A DNA stretch of 64,000 bases from Ceratodon purpureus (GCA_014871385.1 CM026426.1:30927452-30991451); one strand, 5' to 3'. Counted from the stretch's first letter, positions 33,839 through 45,629 are shown. Notes: generated from the sequence alone by a model not told the origin. A program made the numbers and translations.

Positions 33839-35401
33839 ATGTCGCTCTCTCGTGGATCCGGGAAACGTCCCGCGTATGTAGATCTTGATGCTCCTGTAGA
33901 TGAGGTGGTGGCAACCTCCACAGCGCCATCTCATACAAGCTCGAACCCGTCATCCAGCTCCTCGGGAAAGAAGAACCGGAAACGGGCGAGTGAGAAGGAC
34001 CCGGACTGCCCACTTCCTCGGTACCAGGATTTCGTTAGAGAGCTAGCATTGGAGTGGTACGGATGTCGTAAACGGGAGGCGATTACCCGTACATATGTTG
34101 ACAAGGGGGAGGGGGGAATTAAGGCATTAAAGGACCACTTGGAAGAGTATTTGTGGAAGAAGCTGAATAATTTCGAGAGATATAATGATTGTATTGGTTA
34201 CTATCATTACCCTAAGTGGATGGACCAACAAATAATAACAAACACAACAGACATTGTGCATGTCTTTGAGTGTATCAACAAGAAGCCAAAGGAGGGCTAC
34301 TTGAAGGCGCAGAAGGAGGAGATAGAGAAGCTTGAATATCTCCAAGATTTGTGCAAAAGATTCTCGAGTAATAGGACGAGGGTGAGGCCATGGCATGAAG
34401 CTGGATTGAAGTGCGCAATGGATAAATACTTGTGGGGAGCAGTGGTCTCAGTTCGAAGGATTGTCAAGGTGGTTCCGCTGTCAGGCACAAGGGATGCCGG
34501 GTATGGTAAAGTCCGAAAATTACGTATTGTTGGCATGGAAACCATACCTGAGACTTGTGTCTTTGCGGGAAAGATGTCCAAGGCAGAGAACAAGACCCCG
34601 AAGCGGCTGGAGACAGCAATGGAAGCCATGGTTTGCAGGATTGACCATCCCGGCGTTATTAAGTTTTTTGCGGTCAATGACTGGACCATGGAAGCCTACA
34701 CGCTTTGGTGGAATGGGGATTGCCTACAGAATTTTCTGAACAAGTTCAATTCAACATCTCGGAGGGTATTGAGAATTGTAACATCGACAAGCAGATAGAT
34801 CATGGGTACACTTGAACGTGTTAAGGCCTTCCGCACCCATAGGGTCAAGCTAGCTTGGGCATTGCTCTGTATTATGGACCGGGTCCATAAGGGGTATTTG
34901 TAGCATAATGACATCTCCCCGGGAAATGTCTTGCTTTACTTCCCAGAGGATAAAGTGAGCGAAGTTTACATTGGAGTATGCGATTGGGGCATTGCAAGTC
35001 GCACTTGTGAGACAACTCCTTCAAGGTACGGTTAGCCAACTGCAGCGGCGCGTAAGGCTGCCTTCAATGAACGTGGTAACTTTGTCGCTCCGGAGTTGTG
35101 GTACACTTATGGAAAGCCAAATTTGGAGACCTCATTGGAAACTCTAAGGAGGAGACATCTATATACGCAGGCTGCCAATGCGTACTCGGTTGGAGTGGTA
35201 GCAAATATGATTTGGAAGAACGAGGACGACTTTGATCTTTTCAAGGATGCAGCGGGGAAGGCTAGATTTGCAATGGTGTTGAAGGAGCTCACAAATCCCG
35301 ATCCCAAGAGCCGCTCCACCTTGCAGTTGGCCCACACTACCCTAACATCTCCTCCCTACAATTTCCAGATTCGAGAGTGTTGTTATCGCAAACATATTTA
35401 G
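33839..35401 (+). pseudogene. Protein kinase-like protein, three TAG stops
   Basis: A single frame of 520 codons from ATG 33839 to TAG 35399, interrupted by TAG at 34796, 34901 and 35033. The N-terminus is Ser/Lys-rich. An unassigned domain follows (PRYQDFVRELALEWYG...). The kinase-like fold then shows RKLRIVGME, TCVFAGKMSK (candidate VAIK Lys), CRIDHPGVIKFFAV, the catalytic-loop region HNDISPGNVLLYF (HxDxxxxN pattern), VCDWGIAS (DWG for DFG) and NFVAPELWYTYGK (APE). A clear relative lies at 43006-44287 on the other strand. The intact version looks catalytically plausible. Its occurrence inside the hAT-like unit, with a shared promoter type, suggests an element-carried gene. It could also be a captured host kinase. 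Confidence 0.7.
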
Positions 35402-35597
35402 AAGTACGCAAGTAGTGACAGCAATGTGATATTCCCAGTTCTCCATAAGAGGGGACATTCTTTGTAAGTGGTTTACTGCCACAATTTTGCAATACTTTTC
35501 AATAAACATTGCACTTCACAATTGCCCTCTCCTGAAATGCATGGCCTCTCTTGTGATGTTGCCCAAGGTCGCTCTTTCCCTTCTAACTTGGAGCGCT

Positions 35598-35935
35598 CGC
35601 GCCCGACCACCCGCGCCCGATGCAACGCACTCGCTCGAACGCACGTGCCTAATACTAGACGCTCCCATCGCAGCGATTGCGCCCGATCCAAGCTCGCGCC
35701 CACATGATTGCGCCCGATAAGTGTGATCGCGACCGTCAACAGAATTGCGCCCGCCGCGACGCTCGCGCTCGTTTGCGCGCGCACGCGCGCGGCCGAAACG
35801 ACGCACGCGCCCTCGCTCTCCCGCACTCCTGCATGCGCCCCTGACAGCGCACACACGCAGATGCTTGCGCCCGTCGTACTGCTCGCGCCCACATGCACTC
35901 GCCCGTAATCGCGCTCACGCCCGCACTAATTCAGC
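35598..35935 (+). repeat. GCGCCCG array near the right end of the hAT-like unit
   Basis: At least ten CGCGCCC/GCGCCCG units. The orientation is opposite to the array at 33310-33650, so the kinase-like gene is flanked by inverted arrays. No TATA box or gene follows before the right terminus. Confidence 0.6.
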
Positions 35936-35969
35936 GCTAGGTAAATTCGTTTTACCTTTACCATGAGTC

Positions 35970-36067
35970 AACTGGTCAACACCCTTATCAGACGGACATG
36001 GGGGTGTGTCTTGTCACCATGACGGACTACCAGACTAACGGACGGTCGGTCTGTTATGACAACCATG
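35970..36067 (-). repeat. Right terminal inverted repeat and subterminal motifs
   Basis: On the reverse strand the end reads CATGGTTGTCATAACAGACC, followed by CCGTCCG and further GTCCGT copies, and TTATCAGACGG near 35987. It matches the left end at 22974, which carries TTATCGGACGG. Confidence 0.6.
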
Positions 36068-36639
36068 CTTTGCTTCTCTGACGATCTCCAAACAACTTCT
36101 GCCAAATCGCAAATGCACGATGCATGGAGTGTTCATCCTTGCATAATAGTGGTTTGCAACTAAAAGTAGGCATATTCACCTTGTGCTGTTCTCAAGGCCA
36201 CAATTTCCCAAGGTGATACATCTTCACTTACTTTTTGGAGTCTTAAAAGGTCTAGTATCCACGGCCCAAGCTCTCCCATCCTTCTTTAGCTAGAATGTTA
36301 GGATTTTCTAGAATTTCCTAGCAATATCTATGGCATGCACCCTTCTTCTTGTTCCTATTCCTCGATCGATTATATCGAATATGGTGCAATTCGTCCATAG
36401 CGGCCTTATTATAAATCAAAACATTTTGAATTGTTTTAATAAAAACAATAAGGAGTTGATAAAGAATGGCACATAAAACAAATGAATACAAAAAGATCAA
36501 ACCCCCCTTCCAAACACAGAAAATGGGCCTCCTTCTCCCCACCTCCTCGGCCCAACAAGCACCCAAGTAAATCGGGCAACTGAAGCTAGCATGAGAGGGA
36601 TGTTAAAGAGAGTAAAGTGGAGAGGGAAGGGCGCTTGTC
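36068..36639. other. Flank right of the hAT-like unit
   Basis: No supported gene. On the reverse strand it would be the leader of whatever gene used the TATA box at 36648; the downstream part has no recognisable coding and is probably cut off by the hAT-like unit. Confidence 0.25.
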
Positions 36640-37060
36640 GCAATGTATATAAAGAGGGCCGCCAAACCTACGGTTGCGGCCGCTCAAACTAAGGGCTGCG
36701 GCCAATGGTGCCTTGGCCAATCGCTTCTATAGGAGAGGGCCGTGGTTGTGACCTTCTCCACGGTCGGCTTCCGCAGCAACGCCGTGTGGCCGTCCGATCA
36801 AGGGCGACCTCGTGCGGTCGGCATTGTGCAATCTAGCAACCCCGCGCATGGTTGTCACGCGGCCACCCCGTGGGGCATGGCGTGCGGATGGCCGCGGCCG
36901 TTTGCCTAACAGTGCCATCGCCGAGGCCCATCAGCCGTCGATTTGCGACCAATCGACTAATCGCGGCCGTGCAAACCGTGGCTTTACAGCCGCAAGTAAT
37001 TGCGCTGCGTCCATTCCCGCGATGTCTGTAACCACGCCCCTACGGCCGGTTTCTTTCTGG
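36640..37060 (-). promoter_or_regulatory. CGGCCG-rich cluster with TATA box, reverse orientation
   Basis: Many GCGGCC/CGGCCG motifs at 36660-37050. Read on the reverse strand they lead into GGCGGCCCTC and then TTTATATACA near 36646-36652. This resembles the cluster-plus-TATA upstream of the second kinase-like gene at 44626-44740. Confidence 0.4.
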
Positions 37061-37129
37061 GAAGTACTAAAGATTTCACATTCTCAATTTTCCCTCCAAA
37101 ATTTTAGCGACCTCTTCCTTTGAATAAGA

Positions 37130-38830
37130 CTTGTTATATTTTTTTGAGATTGAATGTAACAAAGTTTGCTTAAATTTTGTAGTATGTTTATTAATGTTGA
37201 ATTTTTTAAGAACACCATCTTTAGTTTATGTTTATTCTCCTATTCTATCTTTCTTATTTTTTATTTGTTTTGATTTGTTTTCCTTTCTAATCTCTAGATA
37301 TATTTTGATTTAATTTTTCTTCCATTATACCTTGTTTTTTTTTTTATTAATATATTCTCTTCTTCTATCTTATAACGTTACTTATCTTCCTTTCCCATTC
37401 CATTATGTATCCAAATAAATTAGTTTATTTTTATTTCTTTTCTTTGAAACAAGAGGGTGGTAGTCATATAATTTTTGTTCCTCTAATTTGTGTCACATGC
37501 TTTTTATTTATTTATTTATCCTTGCCTTTTCTCTTAGCGTATCTTACCTTATTTTTTTATTCTTAAGTTCTTCTTCCATTCTATGGTGTTATTTATTTTC
37601 TCTCATACTAATATTATTTTTTATCATTTCCCTTTCCTTTTTTTCCGTTCTCATTCTACTACGTCTTTTTTAATTTTGTATTATTTCAATACTCTCAAAT
37701 TCTTTCTATTCTATTTTTTTCGTATTGTTATAACCTTGTTTTTTTGTTTACTCTTACATTATTCTTCCATCGTATTTTCTCATTTTACTTATCTTCCATT
37801 CCCAATTCATTTTATATTTCTTTATTTTGTATTCTTCTATTATTATCCAATTTTGCACTTTTATTCATATTCTTTTTTCATGTTTTTTCACCTCTATCAT
37901 CTTATTTTTATATTTTTAAACTAATCTTCCTTTCTATTTTGTTCTTTTCTATTATCACATAAGTCTTCCGCTATATATTATCATATTCGTATTCTTCCTT
38001 TCCTCTTCTATGTTTTTTTTGTTTTTCAGTCTACTCAACTTCTTCTTTTTATATTCTTACATTATTCTTTCATTCAATTTTTTTTATTTTTTATTATAAC
38101 ATCAATCTTCCATTCTATCCTCACTTCTTTTTTTATTTATTTGAACCATTTGAATATGATTAGGTGTTATTTTTGTTTTCAGCTATTCCATTAACTTCAC
38201 ATTGTTACTATCATCTTATTAATTTCTGTTTTATCCACTTCCATTCATTCCCTCGCCTCATCTATTTTTTGAATTTAATATTTCTTCTGTTATATTTTGT
38301 TATTTTATTAACATTATATGATTCTTCCATTGTTCCTCCTCTTTTTCCTTTTCTTCTATTTCCATTCCATCATGTGTTATTCTATAACTATATTTTCCAT
38401 ACCTCACCCATAGTATCTTTTATTTTTTAATTTCTTTCCATTTGTCTTCCATTGTATCGTCTTATATTTTTAAATTATGAAATTAATCTTTTACTCTATC
38501 TTGTAATTTTTGTTTTCTTACGTTGATCTTCCTTCCATAATCATCTCTAATTTGACTAACTTCCATTCTGAACCGATAATGTAATTTTCCATTTTTATTC
38601 TACTTTTGGTTTTCCATCATAACATTTATTTATTTATTTTTAACGCAACTCTTACATTCTATCGTCTTACTTTTGTATTATTAAATCATTCCTCCCTTTC
38701 TAAATTTTATATTTTTATCCTTATAGTATTCTTCTATATATCATATCAGTTTCTTTTTCTTCCTTTCGTCTTACACTAAGTATTTTTAAATTTTTTTCCA
38801 TTGCTCTTATATTCTAACATATCATTTGCA
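37130..38830. repeat. Long pyrimidine-rich degenerate minisatellite
   Basis: About 1.7 kb of T/C-rich sequence built from loose ATTCTTCCATTCTAT...TTATTTTT units. ORFs on the plus strand are products of the composition. The same unit in reverse complement (GAATGGAAGAATAAA) occurs at 57400-57930 inside the CACTA element. Confidence 0.8.
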
Positions 38831-39519
38831 TGTTTTGAAAGAAGTAGTAAAAAAATAAAATTCAGGGAGTATATAATGTCTATAAAAGTAATTTGAAAAA
38901 TAATTAATTGGAAAAAAATAGAATACAACAATACACATAAACATTAGAAATTACCTCTAGAGAAAAAACTACAATAGACATAATTTCAAATTAACCAAGA
39001 AATCAAGAGAAAATGAAATGGGCATTAATTTTGAACACAAACGCCGTACTGCAATATAAAATAAAAGCCTAAAATATACAATTTTCCCGTGGTAATATAA
39101 ATGAATACTATGTCGAGTTCTTCTTTGATTTAATTTTGTATTGAAAAAATGCCTTCAAAATAAAGTATGTTCATTTTCAATAGTACCTCATTACTTTATA
39201 AGTTGTAACCTTCTATTGTATACATCCCTCTTCATCAAAATATATGTATTCTCACTAGACATTAACACTATATTTGCAAATCTTAGTGGAGCACCGACAA
39301 TTGAAGGACATAAACATCTCATTGTAAAGTATACCCCAATATTGAGGTGGATCCCACACTCCCGATGACAAGATCTTCAGGACATTCTCCACAATTTAAA
39401 GGATATGCGTAAAATTTCCAGTTTGGGGATGCTTTTGTTTCTTGGAATGTTTAGAATTGCAATTTTTTTTGGTCAAGGTTGAAGGGGAGAAGAGGGGAGG
39501 AGAGGTGGGCTCCAGAAAA
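38831..39519. other. AT-rich spacer
   Basis: No gene or repeat that I can support. The short segment 39280-39365 is less AT-rich but has no recognised domain. Confidence 0.25.
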
Positions 39520-39640
39520 AAATGTCCGCGCGGTCGCGCGGCCGCGACGGCCCTAGCCGTCGTCGCGGTCAGGTCGATTGGTGGAGGTTGCGGCCCCCAA
39601 CTGAACCGCCGCGGCTGCCCTTGCGGCAATTCAGATCCGG
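39520..39640. repeat. Second CGGCC-rich cluster
   Basis: GCGCGGTCGCGCGGCCGCGAC and neighbouring CGGC motifs. It is similar in composition to 36660-37050, 44640-44740 and 54725-54990, and may be a subterminal block of the same element family. Confidence 0.4.
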
Positions 39641-40019
39641 CTGTTGGATCCCTGAGGACGACAGAGATCCAAGGACTGTCTAAGGCCCGCCACTTTGGCT
39701 CTGACCGTACACGAGGCGAGCATGCATCAAAGGCTTGGACTGACTTTTTTTTCTTAACTTGGATGTTCGAGCTTGTTGTGTTGGATTTACTTCAACTCAC
39801 TTGTGTTCCTCCAAGCTTTCTTATTAGTCCACAAATTATTGTGTCACTTTTGTACTTCTTTCACCATTGTTTGTTGGTTATTTTGAAACCAGCGGATGCG
39901 TGGTGAATACTATACTAACGATTATGTGGTTTTAATTACATTCCAAGAACGGTGAATTGGTTATTTTGAAACTAATTAGAACTTTCACAGCTCCATATAG
40001 TATGGGTTGACAACACAAT

Positions 40020-41880
40020 TTCTAGTGGTGTCTTCTTAGTTACCTTATAGCCATGCCTCGTAGGGATTGGAGACCACCAACTTTCAAGAAACCAAGCGGA
40101 ATTAGATTGGGATGCAAGAGAGGACAGTGATTGCGTAGCAAAGGATGGATGGGAAGATGAATCAGAGCCATGGACATGCACAACTTTCAAGAAATATGTG
40201 AAGATGAAACACCTCCTCAAACTGTGCTGTAGAACTGCGGATGTGGAGAAACACAAAGAACATCGTGAAGTTAATGTAATAGTAATAGTGAACATTTCAA
40301 GTTAAGGTATCACGAGGTCACCATATCAGCAAGAGTAAATTTCTCTCGACCACAAACAATGTTGTATTCCAATATGGCAATGGTGTGGGCAAAGATAGTC
40401 TTGCACAAACGGATCGATTGGTGTACGATTGCAAGGCTCAATTTAGCAGAATTGGATAGGTCCCACATGGATATCACAACTAATTGGCTAGGAGATAGCG
40501 ATTGCATCCCTCTTTGGTCAAATTGTGGAGCTTCGCAAATAAGGAACCGTGGGATACAAACACTTACAAATCCACCAAATGTCGAAGAGTATCCTAGAGA
40601 TGTTTATGGTGACAAATATGGCACTCATTGAGGTGGCAACTACAACAAACATTCAGACAATTATGGTGGTTATTATTGCCGGGAACACGAAGTTGTGAAC
40701 ATCCAAGAACAAAGACACCATTCTCCGCACAAATGACATTGTTCGCGCAATTGATACAATGATGAACACTAAGCACGGAGTTATGGCAACAATCCTGAAC
40801 AAGTACACAATTATGGCAAAAAGTACAACCGTAACCGTGAACGCAATACCAATTATCACCGCCACATTGAATTTGACAACGCTCTAGTAACTTTCCTTGG
40901 AGCAGCACCTAGCAGTTTCCACTGCCATGGAGATGGTCATTATGGGACGGGTGCTAACACTCTAGAACTTTATGTATGCCTAGCATGAGCCTCGCCATCA
41001 ATAAAATCAAAGACCAATACGGATGGCTGGGACGAAATACCTCGTCTGACAAAATACTTAGTCCTCCAAGAACCTCGACTATAGAAGACAGAGGTCGCCA
41101 TTCTCCTCCAAATCGAGGAGGTGATGCACATAACAATTGTCCTCCAACATATGGAGGATTCGGCAATAATATGTACTCCTCCTCGACATCGGGGACGTAG
41201 TGATTACGCAACTCCTCAACATCAAGGACACGGCAGTAACATAACCCCTCCTTCATATCAAGGACATGGCAATTATAGATCAACTCCTCCACGTCAAGGG
41301 TACAAGTTTAACAGCACTCCTCTACGTCAAGGTAATGCAGATAGCATAACTCTACCTTCACGCCGTGGAAGTAGTGATAATAGAATCCCTCCTTCAAGTC
41401 GAGGATATTGTGATAACAATACTCGTCTAGATAATTGAGTATATTGCGACCTTTCTTATCCTAATGACAACGTACCGCCTCCTACTTTTGGCCCCCCCAC
41501 CCCCCAAGATGAATTGTAGGACAACGCTATCTTGGCCAAAAGAGGAAATGGAGCGTGCAAGGGCAAATTATGTGCGACAAATGGAACTATATCAATTGTA
41601 TCTCCGACGAGACAATAATTGATTGCGAGAGTTTGTAGGAAGTTCAACTTATTCTGCAGGATAAGAGCCATGGCAAACCTTTGAAGAAGCAGGGCCTAGT
41701 GAATTCAACAACCAAGACAACTGAGTTGACCCGGAATACTGCAATGGAAGAGGGGGGATTAGAGACTATTACGAAGGAGGTGGGGGAAGTAGATAGTACA
41801 AAAATCAAAGGGGACCGGGACGTTAATGTAATCACAACATTGGAAACAAGGAGGTAGATGGTTCTAGGCGTGACATCTAG
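40020..41880 (+). pseudogene. Decayed low-complexity (Tyr/Asn/Gly/Pro-rich) gene
   Basis: The plus strand reads as broken coding sequence with many stops and shifts. 40580-40860 gives Tyr-, Asn- and His-rich peptide. 41133-41430 encodes tandem Pro/Gly repeats. 41530-41880 gives a charged helix (EEMERARANYVRQMELYQLYL) and then a Gly/Arg-rich stretch. The pattern resembles an RNA-binding or gag-like protein, but no domain is recognised. Confidence 0.35.
41133..41430 (+). repeat. 36-bp minisatellite encoding a 12-residue repeat
   Basis: About seven diverged units with CTCCT(C/T)...CA(A/T)GG(A/T)...GG at 33-36-bp spacing. Read in frame they give TPPRHRGRSDYA, TPPSYQGHGNYR, STPPRQGYKFN and similar units, with consensus TPPxxxGxxxNx. 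Confidence 0.7.
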
Positions 41881-41889
41881 CCACATTCG

Positions 41890-42820
41890 GAGGACTTATA
41901 TATGCGATATATAGAGTGAAGTAAATCGGCCCCTGGCATAGACTTTGAAGAAAACATATTGAAGCCACAGAATAGAACATAGATGTGTTGTCCACTATAA
42001 TATAATAGCTCTTAGCCTTAATCGAAACATGTGAAGGTTTTTTTTTAAATTCTGAAACCGTTGCATGTAGTTAAGTTATCAATGCTACATTGTGTTAAAA
42101 GACGGTACGATCTCAATACCTTACATAATTATTGTTAGACGTTAAAGATCCATTATTTATTGTTCTTCATGTAAGTTTGATCTGACCTTAGCATTAAATA
42201 GTAAACCTCCAGAGTTGGCCTAGAATGGAATGTAATGAACCTCTAAATTGAGGTTGTACTATGAGATAATTTCTCCACCGAGCCGCATCTTCATGTAACA
42301 TCTTATTTGACCTTTCTTTCACCTCGAAGATGAACAACTCTTTGGTACTTTCTTTCAAGGTTTTTAGTGATCAGTCGAGGGCACCAAAGGAGAAGCATAT
42401 TATTAGGAGGATGTGAGTGTGTGATAATATTGGGAAATAAAGGAAGTAACTCTTTATCAAGCTTAGATGAATTTGATGTCAAAATAAGTAAAGAATTAAG
42501 GACTAAGATATGGGCTACATATACATGTACACACACATCACTAAATCCCACGGTAAGTCCAACACATAGCACATGTACGTGAAAACCTTACACACTCTTT
42601 TAAAAAAATGTAATTTAACAAGGAACTTGGAAGGATAGAAAAAGATTGTGATCATCATATCTCAATTGATAAAAAAAAAGGATATCAATAAACTTTATAA
42701 ATAAAATATAAGCCGGTTTACCAAAAAAAAAATAGTTACAACTGATGTGGTCTAAGTTTGCAAATAAAAAAATATAGCATAAGTTTTGAAAAACAAAAAA
42801 GCAGAGATATCGCTCCATAT
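41890..42820. other. Spacer before the second kinase-like gene
   Basis: No gene supported. It probably contains the 3' region of the reverse-strand kinase-like gene. Confidence 0.25.
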
Positions 42821-43005
42821 CAATATTGGATTTGGTAGTGCTCCCTTTGGATAGGCCACTTGTGAACATCTTTGAATGAGTTGATAACCTGGGAAAGTCC
42901 ATTAATAGCACCTCGATTGTTCTCGCAAACTCTATCTAGGTGACTATGAAACGCTTGTGCAAGGTCTCTAGTTCTATTGAACATTCGTGGTCGTCGTTTT
43001 GCATC

Positions 43006-44287
43006 CTAGTATGCAAAGGACATGTTGTCATTGTTGGTTCGGGCTGCAATCTTTGCGGTTGCAAACTCCTCCAATGCCAAGGTCAAACCGGAAACGATCT
43101 GGATATCTTGGCAAGCCCTATGTACGTATACCATGCGCGGATCCACCCAATATCGCCTTGCAATGGTCTTCTGCTTTTGCTCCGCACTGGAGAAATTCGA
43201 GGGCAATCTCTTATGCTCACCAATCTTTGAGGTCAATCCCCAGTCACAAACCCCAATGTAGATCTTCAACTCGTCTTGGGAAAAGTGAAGGAGGATGTTG
43301 TCTGATGACAAGTTGCTGTGGAGGTTGGCTGATTTGTGTATCTCATTCATGATCTTTATGAGGGCCCAAGCAAGCTCCGTCCGCTTGCTCCGGAAAAGGT
43401 GAAGCCGCATTTCTTGAACAATATTATCCTCCTCATTGCTACTAAAGGTATAGTGGACATATACATTATCCCCTACTTCATGGTCTCTTCTGAACATCTT
43501 CTGAAGTGTCCCCCCGTTCCACCAATGCATGTATCTCACGTAATCCTTGTGGTGAATGGCCACAAAATGAATGACATTAAGATAGGGAAATCTCACGGCT
43601 AGATTTCTCACCTTGTTGTGGTCAACTGTTGCCAATTCCGGCCAAATATCATGGTTGAAGGGCCTATTAGCAGCAAACTCCCAAACCGGAGAAATGTTTA
43701 GTGCTCCCTCGATGCAAACCCTCCGTATGGTTGCATAACCACTTCCCAAGACTTTGACAGCGAATCGCCAAACAATTGTTGTGTTGGACATGACAATCAA
43801 AGATTGTCCCTGTAGCTCCATCTCAGTCTCCAAACCAAGCGGTGAATCCCACCAATTAATAAAAGCACGTCGATACTTTGCAAATCCCATGGCTGTAATA
43901 GTTTCTGGAAAAATTCCGCCTTCACAACAACCTCATTGAAAACATCATCTCCCACCCTATACTCCCTTGCAAACTCAGCCACAATTTCACGAGCATTTGA
44001 TAACACATCGTGTGCTCAATTTTCCACAAAACAAGTGTACCCCTTCTTCAATTTGTCTTCGTCCCATTCTGGTGCCATAAACCGCAACTCCATCTTGTGC
44101 TTGAATTTCTTTGGCCTTCCTCTTCATCTCGGATATAACAACTATCCAGTGATACAAGGGTAGTCCCCATATAGAATTGAACGATTAAAGTGGTAATAAA
44201 ATCTTTGCAACGTAATGACGGTCTATTGTCTAGGTTCTTCTTATCCCCAAATTGCCCCACATTCTTCTCTTTCTTGGTCTTCGGCAT
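43006..44287 (-). pseudogene. Second protein kinase-like gene, reverse strand
   Basis: Homologue of the gene at 33839-35401. Its N-terminal part runs from ATG 44287 (MPKTKKEKNVGQF...) with frame breaks near 44050 and 43890. The kinase part, 43890 down to 43006, matches block by block: GSGYATIRRVCIEG, NVIHFVAIH, MHWWNGGTLQKMF, ELAWALIKIMNEIHKSA, HSNLSSDNILLHF and IGVCDWGLTSKIGE. Here the catalytic-loop Asp is Asn (HSN) and the VAIK region (WEFAANRPF) has lost its Lys, so this copy would be a pseudokinase even if intact. A TAG at 43006-43008 is followed by about 60 more open codons. The upstream CGGCC cluster and TATA box at 44626-44740 fit its orientation. Confidence 0.65.
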
Positions 44288-44623
44288 CCTATGCTCTCTC
44301 TTGGTCTTCACTCCAATTCAATGTAAGGCCCTAAGCCTCGATGTGTCCCACGGTTTTGATAAAACCCAATAAACCGCACAACAAAACGAATTCTGAATTC
44401 CCGATAAACAAGACTACATCATTTGAAATTCCACAATGTTTTGAGAAAAATCGTTTAAAAATTCAAAAAGTCCCCACCCCGCCACCCCACACCACTCTCA
44501 CACACATATAAAGGGACCTCTTCCCTTCCATTGTGAAGGACCCAAGAGAGAGAGTAAATTTTCCACCACAAGCCAGCCACTTTCACGCAAAAGGGAAGAA
44601 AAGAGTGAAAAAGGAGGGTAGGC

Positions 44624-44740
44624 TTCTTTTATAAAAGAGAGACCGCCCCCGTGGCCAATGGATCGTCGGCCCTTGCATCCGTCTGCGCCAACGGCCAACT
44701 GATCCAACCGCCTTTGAGGGCCGCTCGGATCAAACGGCGG
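44624..44740 (-). promoter_or_regulatory. CGGCC cluster and TATA box upstream of the second kinase-like gene
   Basis: On the reverse strand several GGCCG/GGCGG motifs (44740 to 44640) lead to CTTTTATAAAAG at 44625-44636, about 340 bp before the ATG at 44287. The layout is the same as GC array-TATA-gene in the hAT-like unit, but with a different motif. Confidence 0.45.
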
Positions 44741-44879
44741 GTGTAAGTATGCTAGACTCAAGCAGTTTTGGCAAAATCCTTTTGTACAGTTTAGAACCCA
44801 GTGTACAAAATAGTGCAGAAGGTACTTCTACAGAATTGATCTCGGCCGTTGATATTGGTCTAAAATAATGTGCCCATGG

Positions 44880-45255
44880 GATCCCTGAACCTAAGCAAAT
44901 GGAATTGAAGTTCTGGCAAGCTGATTAAGTTTGATCTAGCGTCCCATGCCCCAGATTTAGACATATATGTTGCAGATGAGTTAGTTAATCGCTCAACTTT
45001 GTCACTGCCAAACAGCTGGATTGATCGAGGGCTGAAATTGAATCGAAAGCATGGACATTAGAAGATGTGATTGAAGTTCTGGCATACGGGAGTGAAGTTC
45101 TGGCATGCTAATTAATTTTGATCCACCTTGTGCAACAGCCATGGAGCGACATATTTGAGAGAAATGAGTTAATTAATTGCGGTACTTTGTCTCTGACAAA
45201 CAGATGGATTGATTTAGGGCTGAAATTGAATCATGAGCATGGGTATGTAAGAATC
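44880..45255. repeat. Tandem duplication, period 187 bp
   Basis: GAAGTTCTGGCA starts at 44907 and 45094, and GGGCTGAAATTGAATC follows at the same distance in both copies (near 45028 and 45216). Confidence 0.8.
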
Positions 45256-45629
45256 TCCTACAATGCGAATAAAGCAGTGTCCACTTTGTTCTGGGGACTG
45301 TTCAACAAACTTTTCAATTATGATGTGCTTTGTACTTCCCCGAGCACTTCCACCGTTGGATCTCCTCTCCAGGTGCCCAGTCCTTCAGATGAGAATTAAA
45401 CTTCGTGGCCTTGGATTTCAATTGTCATTAAACCTTATAATGTCAAAATATTCTCTGCTTCCCCCACCACCTCCACCGTGAGATCTCCTCCCAAGCGCCC
45501 TGGTCCGTCAGATCTAAATTATGAAAATCAAAAATCAAAACAAATTTAAAGAATTTCAATATAGCCTATATTAATAGAGGAATCTATTCATTAGTAATTT
45601 TTTTTGTTTATAAGGTACATGTTAATAAA

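Larger units (their letters stand above)
22974..36067. mobile_element. Candidate 13.1-kb multi-gene hAT-like element
   Basis: The left end reads CAGGGTTGTCACAACA. The right end, on the reverse strand, reads CATGGTTGTCATAACA; 14 of 16 bases agree, and hAT elements typically start C/TAGGG. Both ends carry ACGGAC/GTCCGT motifs within 100 bp, then GCGCCCG arrays. Inside are a coiled-coil gene, a RING-like gene, a hAT transposase gene and a kinase-like gene, all on the plus strand. No clean 8-bp target duplication is seen: the left flank is ATGCTCTC, and after the right end come CTTTGCTT, or ATGCTTTG if the last three bases are excluded. The outer ends could therefore belong to nested or rearranged insertions. 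Shared promoter modules support one unit. Confidence 0.55.

Noticed and set aside
820-35035. Alternative genetic code with TAG read as Gln
   Set aside because: APC6 uses only CAA and CAG for Gln over 556 codons, several other genes here end at TAG, and decay of methylated repeats explains the bias.
36060-36075. 8-bp target duplication of the hAT-like unit (ATGCTCTC / ATGCTTTG)
   Set aside because: Only 6 of 8 bases agree, and the pairing needs the element borders to be placed differently on the two sides.
37131-38430. Several Phe/Ser/Tyr-rich ORFs that look like membrane proteins
   Set aside because: They follow from the T/C-rich minisatellite and occur in shifting frames.
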